From the NCBI RefSeq assembly GCF_001905345.1, contig NZ_LFBV01000001.1:1933321-1997320 (forward strand): a DNA stretch of 64,000 nucleotides. Reading direction: 5' to 3'. The DNA comes from Streptomyces uncialis. Lineage in GTDB: Bacteria; Actinomycetota; Actinomycetes; Streptomycetales; Streptomycetaceae. The first letter of the stretch is position 1. The number at the start of each line of letters is the position of its first letter. A model generated the notes under the pieces. It worked only from the letters and a program-made list of their open reading frames with translations, was not told the origin of the DNA and made no database searches. The position numbers and the translations under genes were made by a program. Below, piece after piece: positions 10,889 to 18,605 of this stretch.

Positions 10889-11551
10889 CTACGGGGTGAG
10901 CCCCAACTCCCGTGCCAGCACCGCCGCCTGCACCCGGCTGCGCAGTTCCAGCTTCCCCAGCAGCCGGCTCACATGAGTTTTGACCGTCGCCTCGGCCATC
11001 TCCAGCCGCACCGCGATCTCCGCGTTGGACATTCCCTCGCCGATGCGCCCGAGGACCTCACGCTCACGCCGAGTGAGCGAATCCAGTGCCGCCAGCACCG
11101 CCGGATCGGTGCCCGGACCCGCCGCGGGGCGACCGGGCCGCGCGAACTCCGCGATCAGCCGGCGGGTCACCGCGGGCGCGATCAGCCCCTCCCCGCGCCC
11201 CACCGCCCGGACCGCCTCCAGCAGATCCCTGGCCTCGGTGTTCTTGAGGAGGAAGCCCGAGGCGCCCGCGCGCAGCGCCCCGAACACGTACTCGTCCAGA
11301 TCGAAGGTGGTCAGCACCAGCACGTCCGCGAGGGACTCCGCGACCACCTGCCGGGTCGCCGACACCCCGTCCAGCCGGGGCATCTGCACATCCATCAGCA
11401 CCAGGTCGGGCCGCAGCTCCCGGGCCAGCTCCACCGCCCGCTCACCGTCCGCGGCCTCGCCCACGACCTCGATGTCCGGGGCGCTGCGCAGGATCAGGAC
11501 CAGTCCGGCCCGTACGGCGGACTGGTCCTCGGCCACCAGTACACGGATCAC
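10889..11551 (-). CDS. NarL/LuxR-type response regulator
   Basis: A 220-residue response regulator with an N-terminal receiver domain (phospho-acceptor Asp in LVLMDVQMP) and a C-terminal LuxR helix-turn-helix (LTRREREVLGRIGEGMSNAEIA). The GTG start at 11551 has AAGGAG upstream and overlaps the kinase stop (GTGA), so the two genes form a coupled operon, kinase first. The input signal is unknown. The neighbouring chitinase has its own DasR sites, so no functional link is assumed. Confidence 0.92.
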   Translation of the reverse strand: MIRVLVAEDQSAVRAGLVLILRSAPDIEVVGEAADGERAVELARELRPDLVLMDVQMPRLDGVSATRQVVAESLADVLVLTTFDLDEYVFGALRAGASGFLLKNTEARDLLEAVRAVGRGEGLIAPAVTRRLIAEFARPGRPAAGPGTDPAVLAALDSLTRREREVLGRIGEGMSNAEIAVRLEMAEATVKTHVSRLLGKLELRSRVQAAVLARELGLTP

Positions 11552-12843
11552 GCTGTCACTCCTTCGCCGGGATTCCCGGCCGTGTCGATGGGGAGGGTGG
11601 CGCACACGCACCAGACCTCGGCGCTGTCCCCCGAATGCGGGTCCGCCGCCCGGGGCGCCGCCTCGAACGTCCCGCGCAGCAGCGCCGTGCGCTCCCGCAT
11701 CCCGATCAGTCCGGCGCCCGAGCCCGGCGCCCGTGGCCCGTCCCGGTGCCCGTACGGGCTCGTCACCCGCACGGACAGGGTGGTGGTGTCCTGGGTCAGC
11801 CGGACCGTCACCAGGCCGGGAGAGGCGTGCTTGAGGGCGTTGGTGAGTGATTCCTGGACGATCCGGTACGCGGCGAGCTCCACGGGCGCGGGCAGTTTGC
11901 CCGAACCCTCCGCCCGGGTGTCCTCCAGTGCCACGTCCAGCCCGTTGACGCGCGCCCCGGCGACCAGTGCGGCCAGTCCGTCGAGGGTGGGGGCGACGGC
12001 GGGTTCGCGGTCCTCGGAGGAGTCGCGCAGGATCCCGATCAGGCGCCGCATCTCGGCGAGTCCCTGCACGCTGTTCTCGCGGATCACCCCGAGCGCGGTC
12101 TGGGTGGTACGGGGGTCGTCGAGGGACAGCGCGGCCGTCGAGTGGATGGCGATCGCGGACAGATGGTTGGCGACCATGTCGTGCAGTTCACGGGCCATCC
12201 GGGCACGTTCGGCGGCGACGGCCTGCACCCGGTCCATCTCGGCGAGCAGCGCGGTCTGCTCGGCCCGCAGCCGTTCGGCGTCCGCGGTGTCGCGATGGGT
12301 GCGGACCAGGACACCGGTGGCCGCCGGGGCGAACGACAGCAGGGCCGTGACCACCCCGATCAGGACTGCCTCGGGCCGCCGGAACCACGCCAGGAACCCG
12401 ATGGTGACGGCCAGGGAGAGCAGCCCCGTGGTCACCGGGATGCGCCGGGCGTCGACGGGCGGCCCGTACAGCACGGCCGCGTAGACGATGTCCGTGAACA
12501 TCACCAGCGTCGCCAGACTGCCCTGGGTGAACTGGTCGGCGACCAGGGCGAGGGTCGCGACCGGCAGGGCGATCCGGGGACGGGTCCTGCGCAGGAGCTC
12601 CGTGCCCGCCATCACGGCGAGCGGCAGCAGGACCCAGGCGCCGTCGAGGGGCCGCTGGTTCTGGGTGTGGAGGCCGATGGCCCACATGGCGGTGCCGCCG
12701 CCCAGACCGACGGCCGCGATCAGCCGGTCGACGTGGTGCGGCAGCAGCCCGATGTCCCGCGGCCGGCGGCGTGGCCGGACGGCGGTGGCCTCGGCCGCCG
12801 GGCGCGCGGTGTCCCCGGGGGGCGGAGGGGATGAGGACGGCAT
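11548..12843 (-). CDS. NarL-partner sensor histidine kinase (HisKA_3)
   Basis: Sensor kinase of about 431 residues. The N-terminal half has several hydrophobic segments (about residues 40-150) with short loops, so the sensing region is mostly within the membrane. The dimerisation/phospho-acceptor helix carries RMARELHDMVANHLSAIA (HisKA_3 type), followed by an ATPase domain with GSGAGLIGMRER. I chose ATG 12843 (MPSSSPPPPG); an in-frame ATG at 12915 would add 24 residues, and neither has a clear ribosome binding site. It is the partner of the response regulator immediately downstream. Confidence 0.88.
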   Translation of the reverse strand: MPSSSPPPPGDTARPAAEATAVRPRRRPRDIGLLPHHVDRLIAAVGLGGGTAMWAIGLHTQNQRPLDGAWVLLPLAVMAGTELLRRTRPRIALPVATLALVADQFTQGSLATLVMFTDIVYAAVLYGPPVDARRIPVTTGLLSLAVTIGFLAWFRRPEAVLIGVVTALLSFAPAATGVLVRTHRDTADAERLRAEQTALLAEMDRVQAVAAERARMARELHDMVANHLSAIAIHSTAALSLDDPRTTQTALGVIRENSVQGLAEMRRLIGILRDSSEDREPAVAPTLDGLAALVAGARVNGLDVALEDTRAEGSGKLPAPVELAAYRIVQESLTNALKHASPGLVTVRLTQDTTTLSVRVTSPYGHRDGPRAPGSGAGLIGMRERTALLRGTFEAAPRAADPHSGDSAEVWCVCATLPIDTAGNPGEGVTA

Positions 12844-13031
12844 ACGACCATCCAACACGCTCCGTGTCCGGGCCGCGTCGACGCGCGGGCGGACCGGTTC
12901 CCGCGTCCGGTACATCCAAGGGTGCAGTCACGGTTCGTCGTCGGTGACGACGTGCCGGGCCCCCGGGTGCGGAAGTCTGGAAGCGGTGGCCGGTGGCGGG
13001 GAGCCGGCGGGCCGAACGGGAGGAGCACAGC

Positions 13032-13613
13032 GTGATCGTCACACTGATCATCGTCTGCGAGGTGGGCTTCTGGGTGCTGCTGGCCCTGGGGCTGTCCCTG
13101 CGGTACCTGGCGAGGATGCCCCGGGCCGGGGCGGCGGTGCTTTTGTGCGAGCCGGTGCTGGAGGTGGTGCTGCTGGTGGTCACCGCGACCGACCTCAGGA
13201 ACGGCGCGGTACCGGACTGGAAGCACGGGCTGGCCGCCGTCTACATCGGCTACACCGTCGGCTACGGGCACTACACGATCAAGTGGATCGACGGGCACTT
13301 CCAGCACCGGTTCGCGGGCGGACCGCCGCCGCCGAAGCCGCCGAAGTACGGGGCGGCACGCGCCCGGCACGAGGGCGTGATGTGGGGCCGCACCGTGGTC
13401 GCGGCGGCCGTGGCCTGCGGACTCCTCCAGGCCGCGATCTGGTACGTGGGCGACGGCGGCGATGTGTCGTCCCTGCGGGGATGGCAGTTCACCGCGCTGC
13501 GGGTGGTGGGCATCCACGGCCTGGTCGCCCTCTGCTACGCGATCTGGCCGAAAAAAGCCCCCGTGGACCCGCCGCCGTCCCCCGACCGCGAGTCCTCCCG
13601 CACCTCCGGCTGA
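13032..13613 (+). CDS. integral membrane protein of unknown function
   Basis: A 193-residue protein with an N-terminal hydrophobic helix (VTLIIVCEVGFWVLLALGLSL), a second and third segment at about 37-57 and 66-84, and a C-terminal pair around 125-180. The central loop contains a Pro/Lys-rich stretch (GPPPPKPPKYG). GTG 13032 is the start because GGGAGGAG ends seven bases upstream. I do not recognise the family. It is divergent from the kinase gene and convergent with the adenosyltransferase gene. Confidence 0.7.
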   Translation: MIVTLIIVCEVGFWVLLALGLSLRYLARMPRAGAAVLLCEPVLEVVLLVVTATDLRNGAVPDWKHGLAAVYIGYTVGYGHYTIKWIDGHFQHRFAGGPPPPKPPKYGAARARHEGVMWGRTVVAAAVACGLLQAAIWYVGDGGDVSSLRGWQFTALRVVGIHGLVALCYAIWPKKAPVDPPPSPDRESSRTSG

Positions 13614-13653
13614 GCGACCGCGGCGAGGGCCGCCGCTCGGCCCCCGGCAACGG

Positions 13654-14226
13654 CTACCGCTCGCCCCCCGGCACCCACAGCACGTCCCCGCGCGACTCGT
13701 TGGCGACCCGGGCCAGGATGAACAGCAGGTCCGAGAGCCGGTTCAGATAGGTGGCGGTCAGCGGGTTCATCGTCTCGCCGTGCACCTCCAGCGCCGCCCA
13801 GGTGGACCGCTCCGCCCGCCGCACGACCGTGCACGCCTGGTGCAGCAGGGCCGCCCCGGGGGTCCCGCCGGGCAGGATGAAGCTCCGCAGTTTCTCCAGC
13901 CGGTCGTTGAACAGGTCGCAGTCCGCCTCCAGCCGGTCCACATAGAACTGCTCCACCCGCAGCGGCGGGTACTTGGGCTCCTCGACCACCGGGGTGGACA
14001 GATCGGCCCCCACGTCGAAGAGATCGTTCTGCACCCGGGTCAGCACCGCGACGACGTCCTGCGCGAGGTCACCGAGCGCGATGGCGGTACCGAGCACGGC
14101 GTTGGCCTCGTTGGTGTCCGCGTACGCCGAGATCCGCAGATCCGTCTTGGCGGTGCGGCTCATGTCGCCGAGGTGGGTGGTGCCCTTGTCCCCGGTCCTG
14201 GTGTAGATGCGCGTCAGATTGACCAT
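13654..14226 (-). CDS. corrinoid adenosyltransferase, PduO type
   Basis: A 190-residue ATP:cob(I)alamin adenosyltransferase that transfers adenosyl from ATP to reduced cobalamin, making coenzyme B12. The N-terminal nucleotide-binding motif is TRTGDKGTTHLGDMSR, and a later segment (LPGGTPGAALLHQACTVVRRAER) carries the family Arg residues. This cofactor is needed by mutases such as IcmA (49.4 kb), whose accessory genes for epimerase and MeaB also lie in this window. Confidence 0.93.
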   Translation of the reverse strand: MVNLTRIYTRTGDKGTTHLGDMSRTAKTDLRISAYADTNEANAVLGTAIALGDLAQDVVAVLTRVQNDLFDVGADLSTPVVEEPKYPPLRVEQFYVDRLEADCDLFNDRLEKLRSFILPGGTPGAALLHQACTVVRRAERSTWAALEVHGETMNPLTATYLNRLSDLLFILARVANESRGDVLWVPGGER

Positions 14227-14239
14227 GACCCCAGCGTAG

Positions 14240-14995
14240 TTACGCGCGGTCCGCCCGGAAGGCCCGTGTGCCGACCGTCACTGCCAGGGCCGTGAGCCCG
14301 ACGGCGACCAGCACCCCGTACAGCATGGGCGTGGTGGCGTACCGGCCCGCGAACGCGTCGCGTACGGCGTCCACCGGATGGCGCAGCGGTGCGAACCGGG
14401 AGAGCGTGTCGAGCCAGCCCGGGGCGAGGGTCATGGGAAGCATCAGCCCGGACAGCAGCATCGTCGGCAGTGTCACGGCGTTGACGGTGGCCCCGAAGGC
14501 GTGCGGCACGGACAGCCGCATCGCCAGGGTGTACGACAGCGAGCTGAGCGCGACCGTCAGCACCGCCACGAACGCGAATCCGACGAGCAGCCCCGCCACC
14601 GGCGCGCGCAGCCCCATCACCAGGGCGGCGGCGATCAGCAGCACCGCCTGGAAGGTGAGGAGGGCTGCGTCCAGGAGCACCCGGCCGAGGAGCAGCGCGA
14701 GCCTGCTGACCGGGGTCGCCCGCATCCGGTCCACCACCCCCTGCCCCTTCTCCACGATGATCGCGAACCCGGCGAAGGACGCCCCGAACAGCGCGAGCTG
14801 GAGCAGCAGTCCCGGGGCGAGCACCTGCCAGGAGGAACGGTCGCTGTCCAGCGGCAGCCGCGTCAGCAGCGGGCCGAAGAGGACGAGGTACAGCAGCGGC
14901 ATCAGCATGCCGAACAGCATCTGGAACCGGGAGCGCAGCGTCTTGCGGGCGTACCGCCCGAAGATCAGCGCGGTGTCGGAGAGCAGGGCGGGCAC
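14240..14995 (-). CDS. ABC-2 type permease (exporter membrane subunit)
   Basis: A 251-residue membrane subunit with about six hydrophobic segments, of the type paired with DrrA-like ATPases. The start is GTG 14995 (VPALLSDTALIFGR), with GAGGAG five bases upstream; a longer open frame runs antiparallel into the ATPase region and is not credible. It is the second gene of an ATPase-permease operon; 64 bases separate the ATPase stop from this start. The substrate is unknown; the divergent TetR gene suggests inducible efflux. Confidence 0.88.
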   Translation of the reverse strand: MPALLSDTALIFGRYARKTLRSRFQMLFGMLMPLLYLVLFGPLLTRLPLDSDRSSWQVLAPGLLLQLALFGASFAGFAIIVEKGQGVVDRMRATPVSRLALLLGRVLLDAALLTFQAVLLIAAALVMGLRAPVAGLLVGFAFVAVLTVALSSLSYTLAMRLSVPHAFGATVNAVTLPTMLLSGLMLPMTLAPGWLDTLSRFAPLRHPVDAVRDAFAGRYATTPMLYGVLVAVGLTALAVTVGTRAFRADRA

Positions 14996-15059
14996 GGGGA
15001 CTCCTCGGGAACAGGGACGGCGACGGGGACGGCTACGGGTGCGGGGGAGTGCGGCGCGG

Positions 15060-15842
15060 TCATACGGCGACGGGTGCCGGGTCCGGGGTGAGCGGGCCGC
15101 GTCCGGTGATCGCGAGGTAGGTGTCCTGGAGCGAGGAGTCGAGCGACCCGGTGTGGGCCAGCCGCAGCGCGCCCGGGGTGCCTTCGGCGACGACCGCGCC
15201 CTGGTCGATGACCACCAGCCGGTCGGCGAGTTCGTCGGCCTCGTCGAGATGGTGGGTGCTGAGCACGACCGTCGTGCCGTGGTCGTCGCGGACCCGGCGG
15301 ACCAGTTCCCACAGATCGGCGCGCCCCGCCGGGTCGAGCCCGGTGGTCGGTTCGTCGAGGAACAGCACCTCGGGGCGGTGGGTGAGCCCCATCGCGAGGT
15401 CGAGGCGGCGGCGCCGGCCGCCGGACAGGGCGGCCGTGGGGCGGTCGAGGAGCCCGTCCAGCCCGAGGAGCCCGGCAAGTTCCCCGGCCCGCGCGCTCGC
15501 CTCGGCCCTGCCGAGCCGGTGGAGCCGCCCCTGGGTCACCAGTTCCTCGCGGCCGGTCAGCGTGGGGTCCAGGCCGCTCGACTGGGCGACATAACCGCAG
15601 CGGGCGCGGACCCCGGCCGGGTCGGTGACGAGGTCGTGGCCCGCGACCGTGGCGCTGCCGGCGGTGGGCCGCAGCAGGGTGGTGAGCATGCGCAGGGCCG
15701 TGGTCTTGCCCGCGCCGTTGGGGCCGAGCAGAGCGAGGATCTCGCCCCGGCCGACCCGCAGATCGATGCCCCGGACCGCTTCGACGGGGCCTTGGGACGT
15801 GCGGAAGGTCCGGGCGAGGCCGGACACCGTGATGACTGCCAT
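15060..15842 (-). CDS. ABC transporter ATPase, DrrA-like
   Basis: A 260-residue nucleotide-binding subunit. The P-loop is GPNGAGKTT, the signature is a variant (ALSGGRRRRLDLAMGL), and Walker B is VLFLDEPTTGLDPAGR, followed by the H-loop STHHLDEADELADR. ATG 15842 is chosen because the preceding open sequence has no family resemblance. It is transcribed divergently from a TetR regulator 155 bases away. Confidence 0.9.
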   Translation of the reverse strand: MAVITVSGLARTFRTSQGPVEAVRGIDLRVGRGEILALLGPNGAGKTTALRMLTTLLRPTAGSATVAGHDLVTDPAGVRARCGYVAQSSGLDPTLTGREELVTQGRLHRLGRAEASARAGELAGLLGLDGLLDRPTAALSGGRRRRLDLAMGLTHRPEVLFLDEPTTGLDPAGRADLWELVRRVRDDHGTTVVLSTHHLDEADELADRLVVIDQGAVVAEGTPGALRLAHTGSLDSSLQDTYLAITGRGPLTPDPAPVAV

Positions 15843-15877
15843 GCCCCCAGAAAAACAGAGCCGCTGAAAATTTGCAA

Positions 15878-15903
15878 TGACTCCAAAAATATCTCGTGAC
15901 TCC
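15878..15903. promoter_or_regulatory. candidate operator between exporter and TetR genes
   Basis: The heptamer TGACTCC occurs as a direct repeat at 15878-15884 and 15897-15903, 19 bp apart, inside an unusually AT-rich 45-base stretch (about 15860-15905) in the 155-base divergent spacer. Such a patch probably holds the divergent promoters and could be bound by the adjacent TetR protein. No clear palindrome is present, so the assignment is weak. Confidence 0.3.
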
Positions 15904-15997
15904 GTGCCGACCGCCCCGCACAGCCCTCCGGCACCCCTTCCGACTCCCCGCCGACGGCACCGATCCGGGCGCCCACCAGGGCGGTTAGGCTGCTGCC

Positions 15998-16735
15998 ATG
16001 GGCGAAGGGGCAGCGAACCGCACACACGGCGAGGACCGGACGCGGGGCGCGGCGCCCGCGACCGGGCGCGGCGGGAGCGCCGGTGGGCCGGAGGCCCGCG
16101 AAGGGCTCCGGGAGCGCAAGAAGCGCCGGACCCGGCAGCACATCTCCGACCTGGCCACCGGGATGTTCCTGGAACGCGGGTTCGACGCGGTGACCGTCGC
16201 CGAGATCGCGGACGCCGCCGAGGTCTCCGTCAACACGGTCTACAACTACTTCCCGGCCAAGGAGGACCTGTTCCTCGACCGGGCGTCCTCGGTGGCCGAC
16301 CGGCTCGCCGGCTGGGTGCGCGGCCGGGCCCCGGGGGAGTCCGCCGCGCGGGCCGTCCTGCGCGAACTGCACGCCGAGATCGAGGCGGTGTCGCCCCGGG
16401 TCGGGCTGATGACGGGATACGACCGCTTCCTCGTCGTCGTGGAGGACGCCGCGGGACTGCGCTCCCGGCTCCAGGAGCTCGACCAGGAGGTGCTCGTGAA
16501 CCTGGACCGGGCGCTGCGCGAGGAGACCGGGGCCGCGCCCGGCGACCGGCTGCCCAGCCTGGTCGCCGGTCAGATCGACTGGGCGCACCGGACGGTCATG
16601 GGTGTCATCCGCTGCGGACTGATCGAGGGCCGCACCCCCGAGGCCGTGTCCCGGGAGGCGCTCGACGCCCTGGACGACATCACGGAACTGCTCGGCGAAC
16701 GGGTCCTCAACTACGCCGTACGCGCCCGGGGATGA
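15998..16735 (+). CDS. TetR family regulator
   Basis: A 245-residue repressor-type regulator. A disordered, Gly/Arg-rich N-terminus of about 35 residues precedes a TetR DNA-binding domain (about 40-90: RTRQHISDLATGMFLERGFDAVTVAEIADAAEVSVNTVYNYFPAKEDLF), then a helical ligand-binding domain. It is divergent from the ABC exporter and most likely controls it. Confidence 0.9.
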   Translation: MGEGAANRTHGEDRTRGAAPATGRGGSAGGPEAREGLRERKKRRTRQHISDLATGMFLERGFDAVTVAEIADAAEVSVNTVYNYFPAKEDLFLDRASSVADRLAGWVRGRAPGESAARAVLRELHAEIEAVSPRVGLMTGYDRFLVVVEDAAGLRSRLQELDQEVLVNLDRALREETGAAPGDRLPSLVAGQIDWAHRTVMGVIRCGLIEGRTPEAVSREALDALDDITELLGERVLNYAVRARG

Positions 16736-16899
16736 CCCCGTCCGCCGCCGCTGCTCCGTACGGGCGGCGGTGGTGGTGTGATGTCCGTCATGTGAGACGT
16801 GACGCGCATCTCTTCGCCGTCACTTGGGCCTTCACTGACGCTAGGGTCCGCCACAGGTACGGGAAACTTCAACGTAAACAGCGGGTTAGGGGTTGAAAC

Positions 16900-17748
16900 G
16901 TGGCACGGAAGCTCGCCGTCATCGGAGCCGGACTCATGGGTTCCGGAATCGCGCAGGTATCCGCCCAGGCAGGCTGGGACGTCGTCCTGCGTGATGTCAC
17001 CGACGGGGCGCTGACCCGGGGCACCGACGGCATCAGGTCCTCGTACGACCGGTTCGTCGCCAAGGGCAGGCTGGACCCCGCCGACGCCGAGGCCGCGCTC
17101 GCCCGGATCACCACCACCACCGACCTCGACGCGGTGGCCGACGCCGATATCGTCGTCGAGGCCGTCTTCGAGAAGCTGGAGGTCAAGCACGAGATCTTCC
17201 GCGCCCTCGACGGAATCGTCGGCGACGGGACCGTGCTCGCCTCCAATACCTCCGCGATCCCCATCACCAAGATCGCCGCGGCCACCGAACACCCCGAACG
17301 GGTCGTCGGCACGCACTTCTTCTCGCCCGTCCCGATGATGCAGCTGTGCGAACTGGTGCGCGGCCACAAGACCAGTGACGCGACCCTGGCCACCGCCCGG
17401 GAGTTCGCCGAATCCGTCGGCAAGACCTGTGTCGTCGTCAACCGCGACGTCGCGGGCTTCGTCACCACCCGGCTCATCTCCGCCCTCGTGGTCGAGGCCG
17501 CGAAGCTGTACGAGTCGGGGGTGGCCAGCGCCGAGGACATCGACCTCGCCTGCAAGCTGGGCTTCGGCCACGCGATGGGACCCCTCGCGACCGCCGACCT
17601 CACCGGCGTCGACATCCTGCTGCACGCCACCGAGAACATCTACACCGAGTCCCAGGACGAGAAGTTCGCCCCGCCCGAGCTGATGCGCCGGATGGTTGAC
17701 GCCGGTGACATCGGACGCAAGAGCGGGCAGGGGTTCTACAAGCACTGA
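16900..17748 (+). CDS. 3-hydroxybutyryl-CoA dehydrogenase
   Basis: A 282-residue NAD(P)-dependent 3-hydroxyacyl-CoA dehydrogenase that interconverts 3-hydroxyacyl- and acetoacyl-CoA. The Rossmann motif GAGLMGSGIAQ starts at residue 8. Other family elements are ASNTSAIPIT, the His-containing GTHFFSPVPMM and the C-terminal segment GFGHAMGPLATADLTGVD. The length and single-domain form fit the FadB2/HbdA type rather than a multifunctional enzyme. The GTG start follows the purine-rich GGTTAGGGG. It is transcribed alone and ends in a hairpin. Confidence 0.93.
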   Translation: MARKLAVIGAGLMGSGIAQVSAQAGWDVVLRDVTDGALTRGTDGIRSSYDRFVAKGRLDPADAEAALARITTTTDLDAVADADIVVEAVFEKLEVKHEIFRALDGIVGDGTVLASNTSAIPITKIAAATEHPERVVGTHFFSPVPMMQLCELVRGHKTSDATLATAREFAESVGKTCVVVNRDVAGFVTTRLISALVVEAAKLYESGVASAEDIDLACKLGFGHAMGPLATADLTGVDILLHATENIYTESQDEKFAPPELMRRMVDAGDIGRKSGQGFYKH

Positions 17749-17817
17749 GCGAATCCACGGCGAGCGCGCCCGCACGGCACCGGATCAAGCACCGCGAGGG
17801 TGCCGGGCGCACGCCCA

Positions 17818-17863
17818 GGAGCGGGGGGACGGACACCGGGCGGCCGTCCTTCCCCCCGGCTCC
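17818..17863 (+). terminator. terminator hairpin after the 3-hydroxybutyryl-CoA dehydrogenase gene
   Basis: Imperfect long inverted repeat: GGAGCGGGGGGACGGAC (17818-17834) pairs with GTCCTTCCCCCCGGCTCC (17846-17863) with one bulge and one mismatch. Confidence 0.6.
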
Positions 17864-18050
17864 GCATTGATGTTCCGTCACCCCGGGGATCACCCCTCGG
17901 GGTGAATTCGATATCGGTTCGCTTACAACCAGCAACCCTGGTCGCCCACGGGCCGTCAGTTGCAGTGACATAGCCGGACGGCCCACGGAACACCCATACG
18001 CAGACTTCTCACCGACCATCTGTCACCGCACGCGGACACCGGGAGCGCAT
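17864..18050. other. spacer upstream of the STAS gene
   Basis: Holds a second small inverted repeat, TCACCCCG (17878-17885) / CGGGGTGA (17898-17905), and presumably the STAS gene promoter around the relatively AT-rich stretch 17904-17935. No gene is seen. Confidence 0.4.
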
Positions 18051-18374
18051 ATGCACATCAGGGGCGACCACGCCGAGCTGGTCGTCGGGGGCCGCCTCGA
18101 CGTCCGCAGCGCGGCGGACGCCCGGACGGTCCTGCACTCGGCCGTCGACGACGGCACCGGTGACCTGGTGCTCGACCTGTCGGAACTGGACTCCTGGGAC
18201 GCCACCGGACTCGGCGTCATCATGGGCGCCCACCGCCGCGCGGGGCGCTGCGGACGGCGGCTCGTGCTGCGCGACGTACCCCCGCAGATGCAGCGGCTGC
18301 TGGTCGCCACCCGGCTGCACCGCATCCTCGCCATCGAGGGCGGGATCGGGGTCGAGTCCCTGCCCAGGGTCTGA
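18051..18374 (+). CDS. STAS domain protein (anti-sigma factor antagonist type)
   Basis: A 107-residue protein consisting of one STAS domain, as in SpoIIAA/BldG-type antagonists that bind and release anti-sigma factors. The conserved region around the usual phosphorylation site reads LDSWDATGLGVIMGAH, where the normal Ser is replaced by Thr (DATGLG). It starts LHSAVDD and DLVLDLSEL as expected for the fold. No anti-sigma kinase gene is adjacent; the large P-loop protein follows 230 bases downstream on the same strand. Confidence 0.88.
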   Translation: MHIRGDHAELVVGGRLDVRSAADARTVLHSAVDDGTGDLVLDLSELDSWDATGLGVIMGAHRRAGRCGRRLVLRDVPPQMQRLLVATRLHRILAIEGGIGVESLPRV

Positions 18375-18605
18375 CCCCGGCCCCCGCGCCCCGCGACCGC
18401 CCCGATTCTCATCGGACCGTGATGTCCACGGCCGTCCGGCACCCCGTCCGTTCATGGATACTGACGGCAGGCCCAGGGCCCGGACACCCGGCCCGGATCT
18501 CCCCGCGCCGGGACCGGTGGAACGGGAGCGGACCGGAAGCGACGGCGCGGTGTGCGCACGGCCGGCCGGGGCCGCCGCACACGACGCTCTTGGGGGGCTT
18601 CGACC

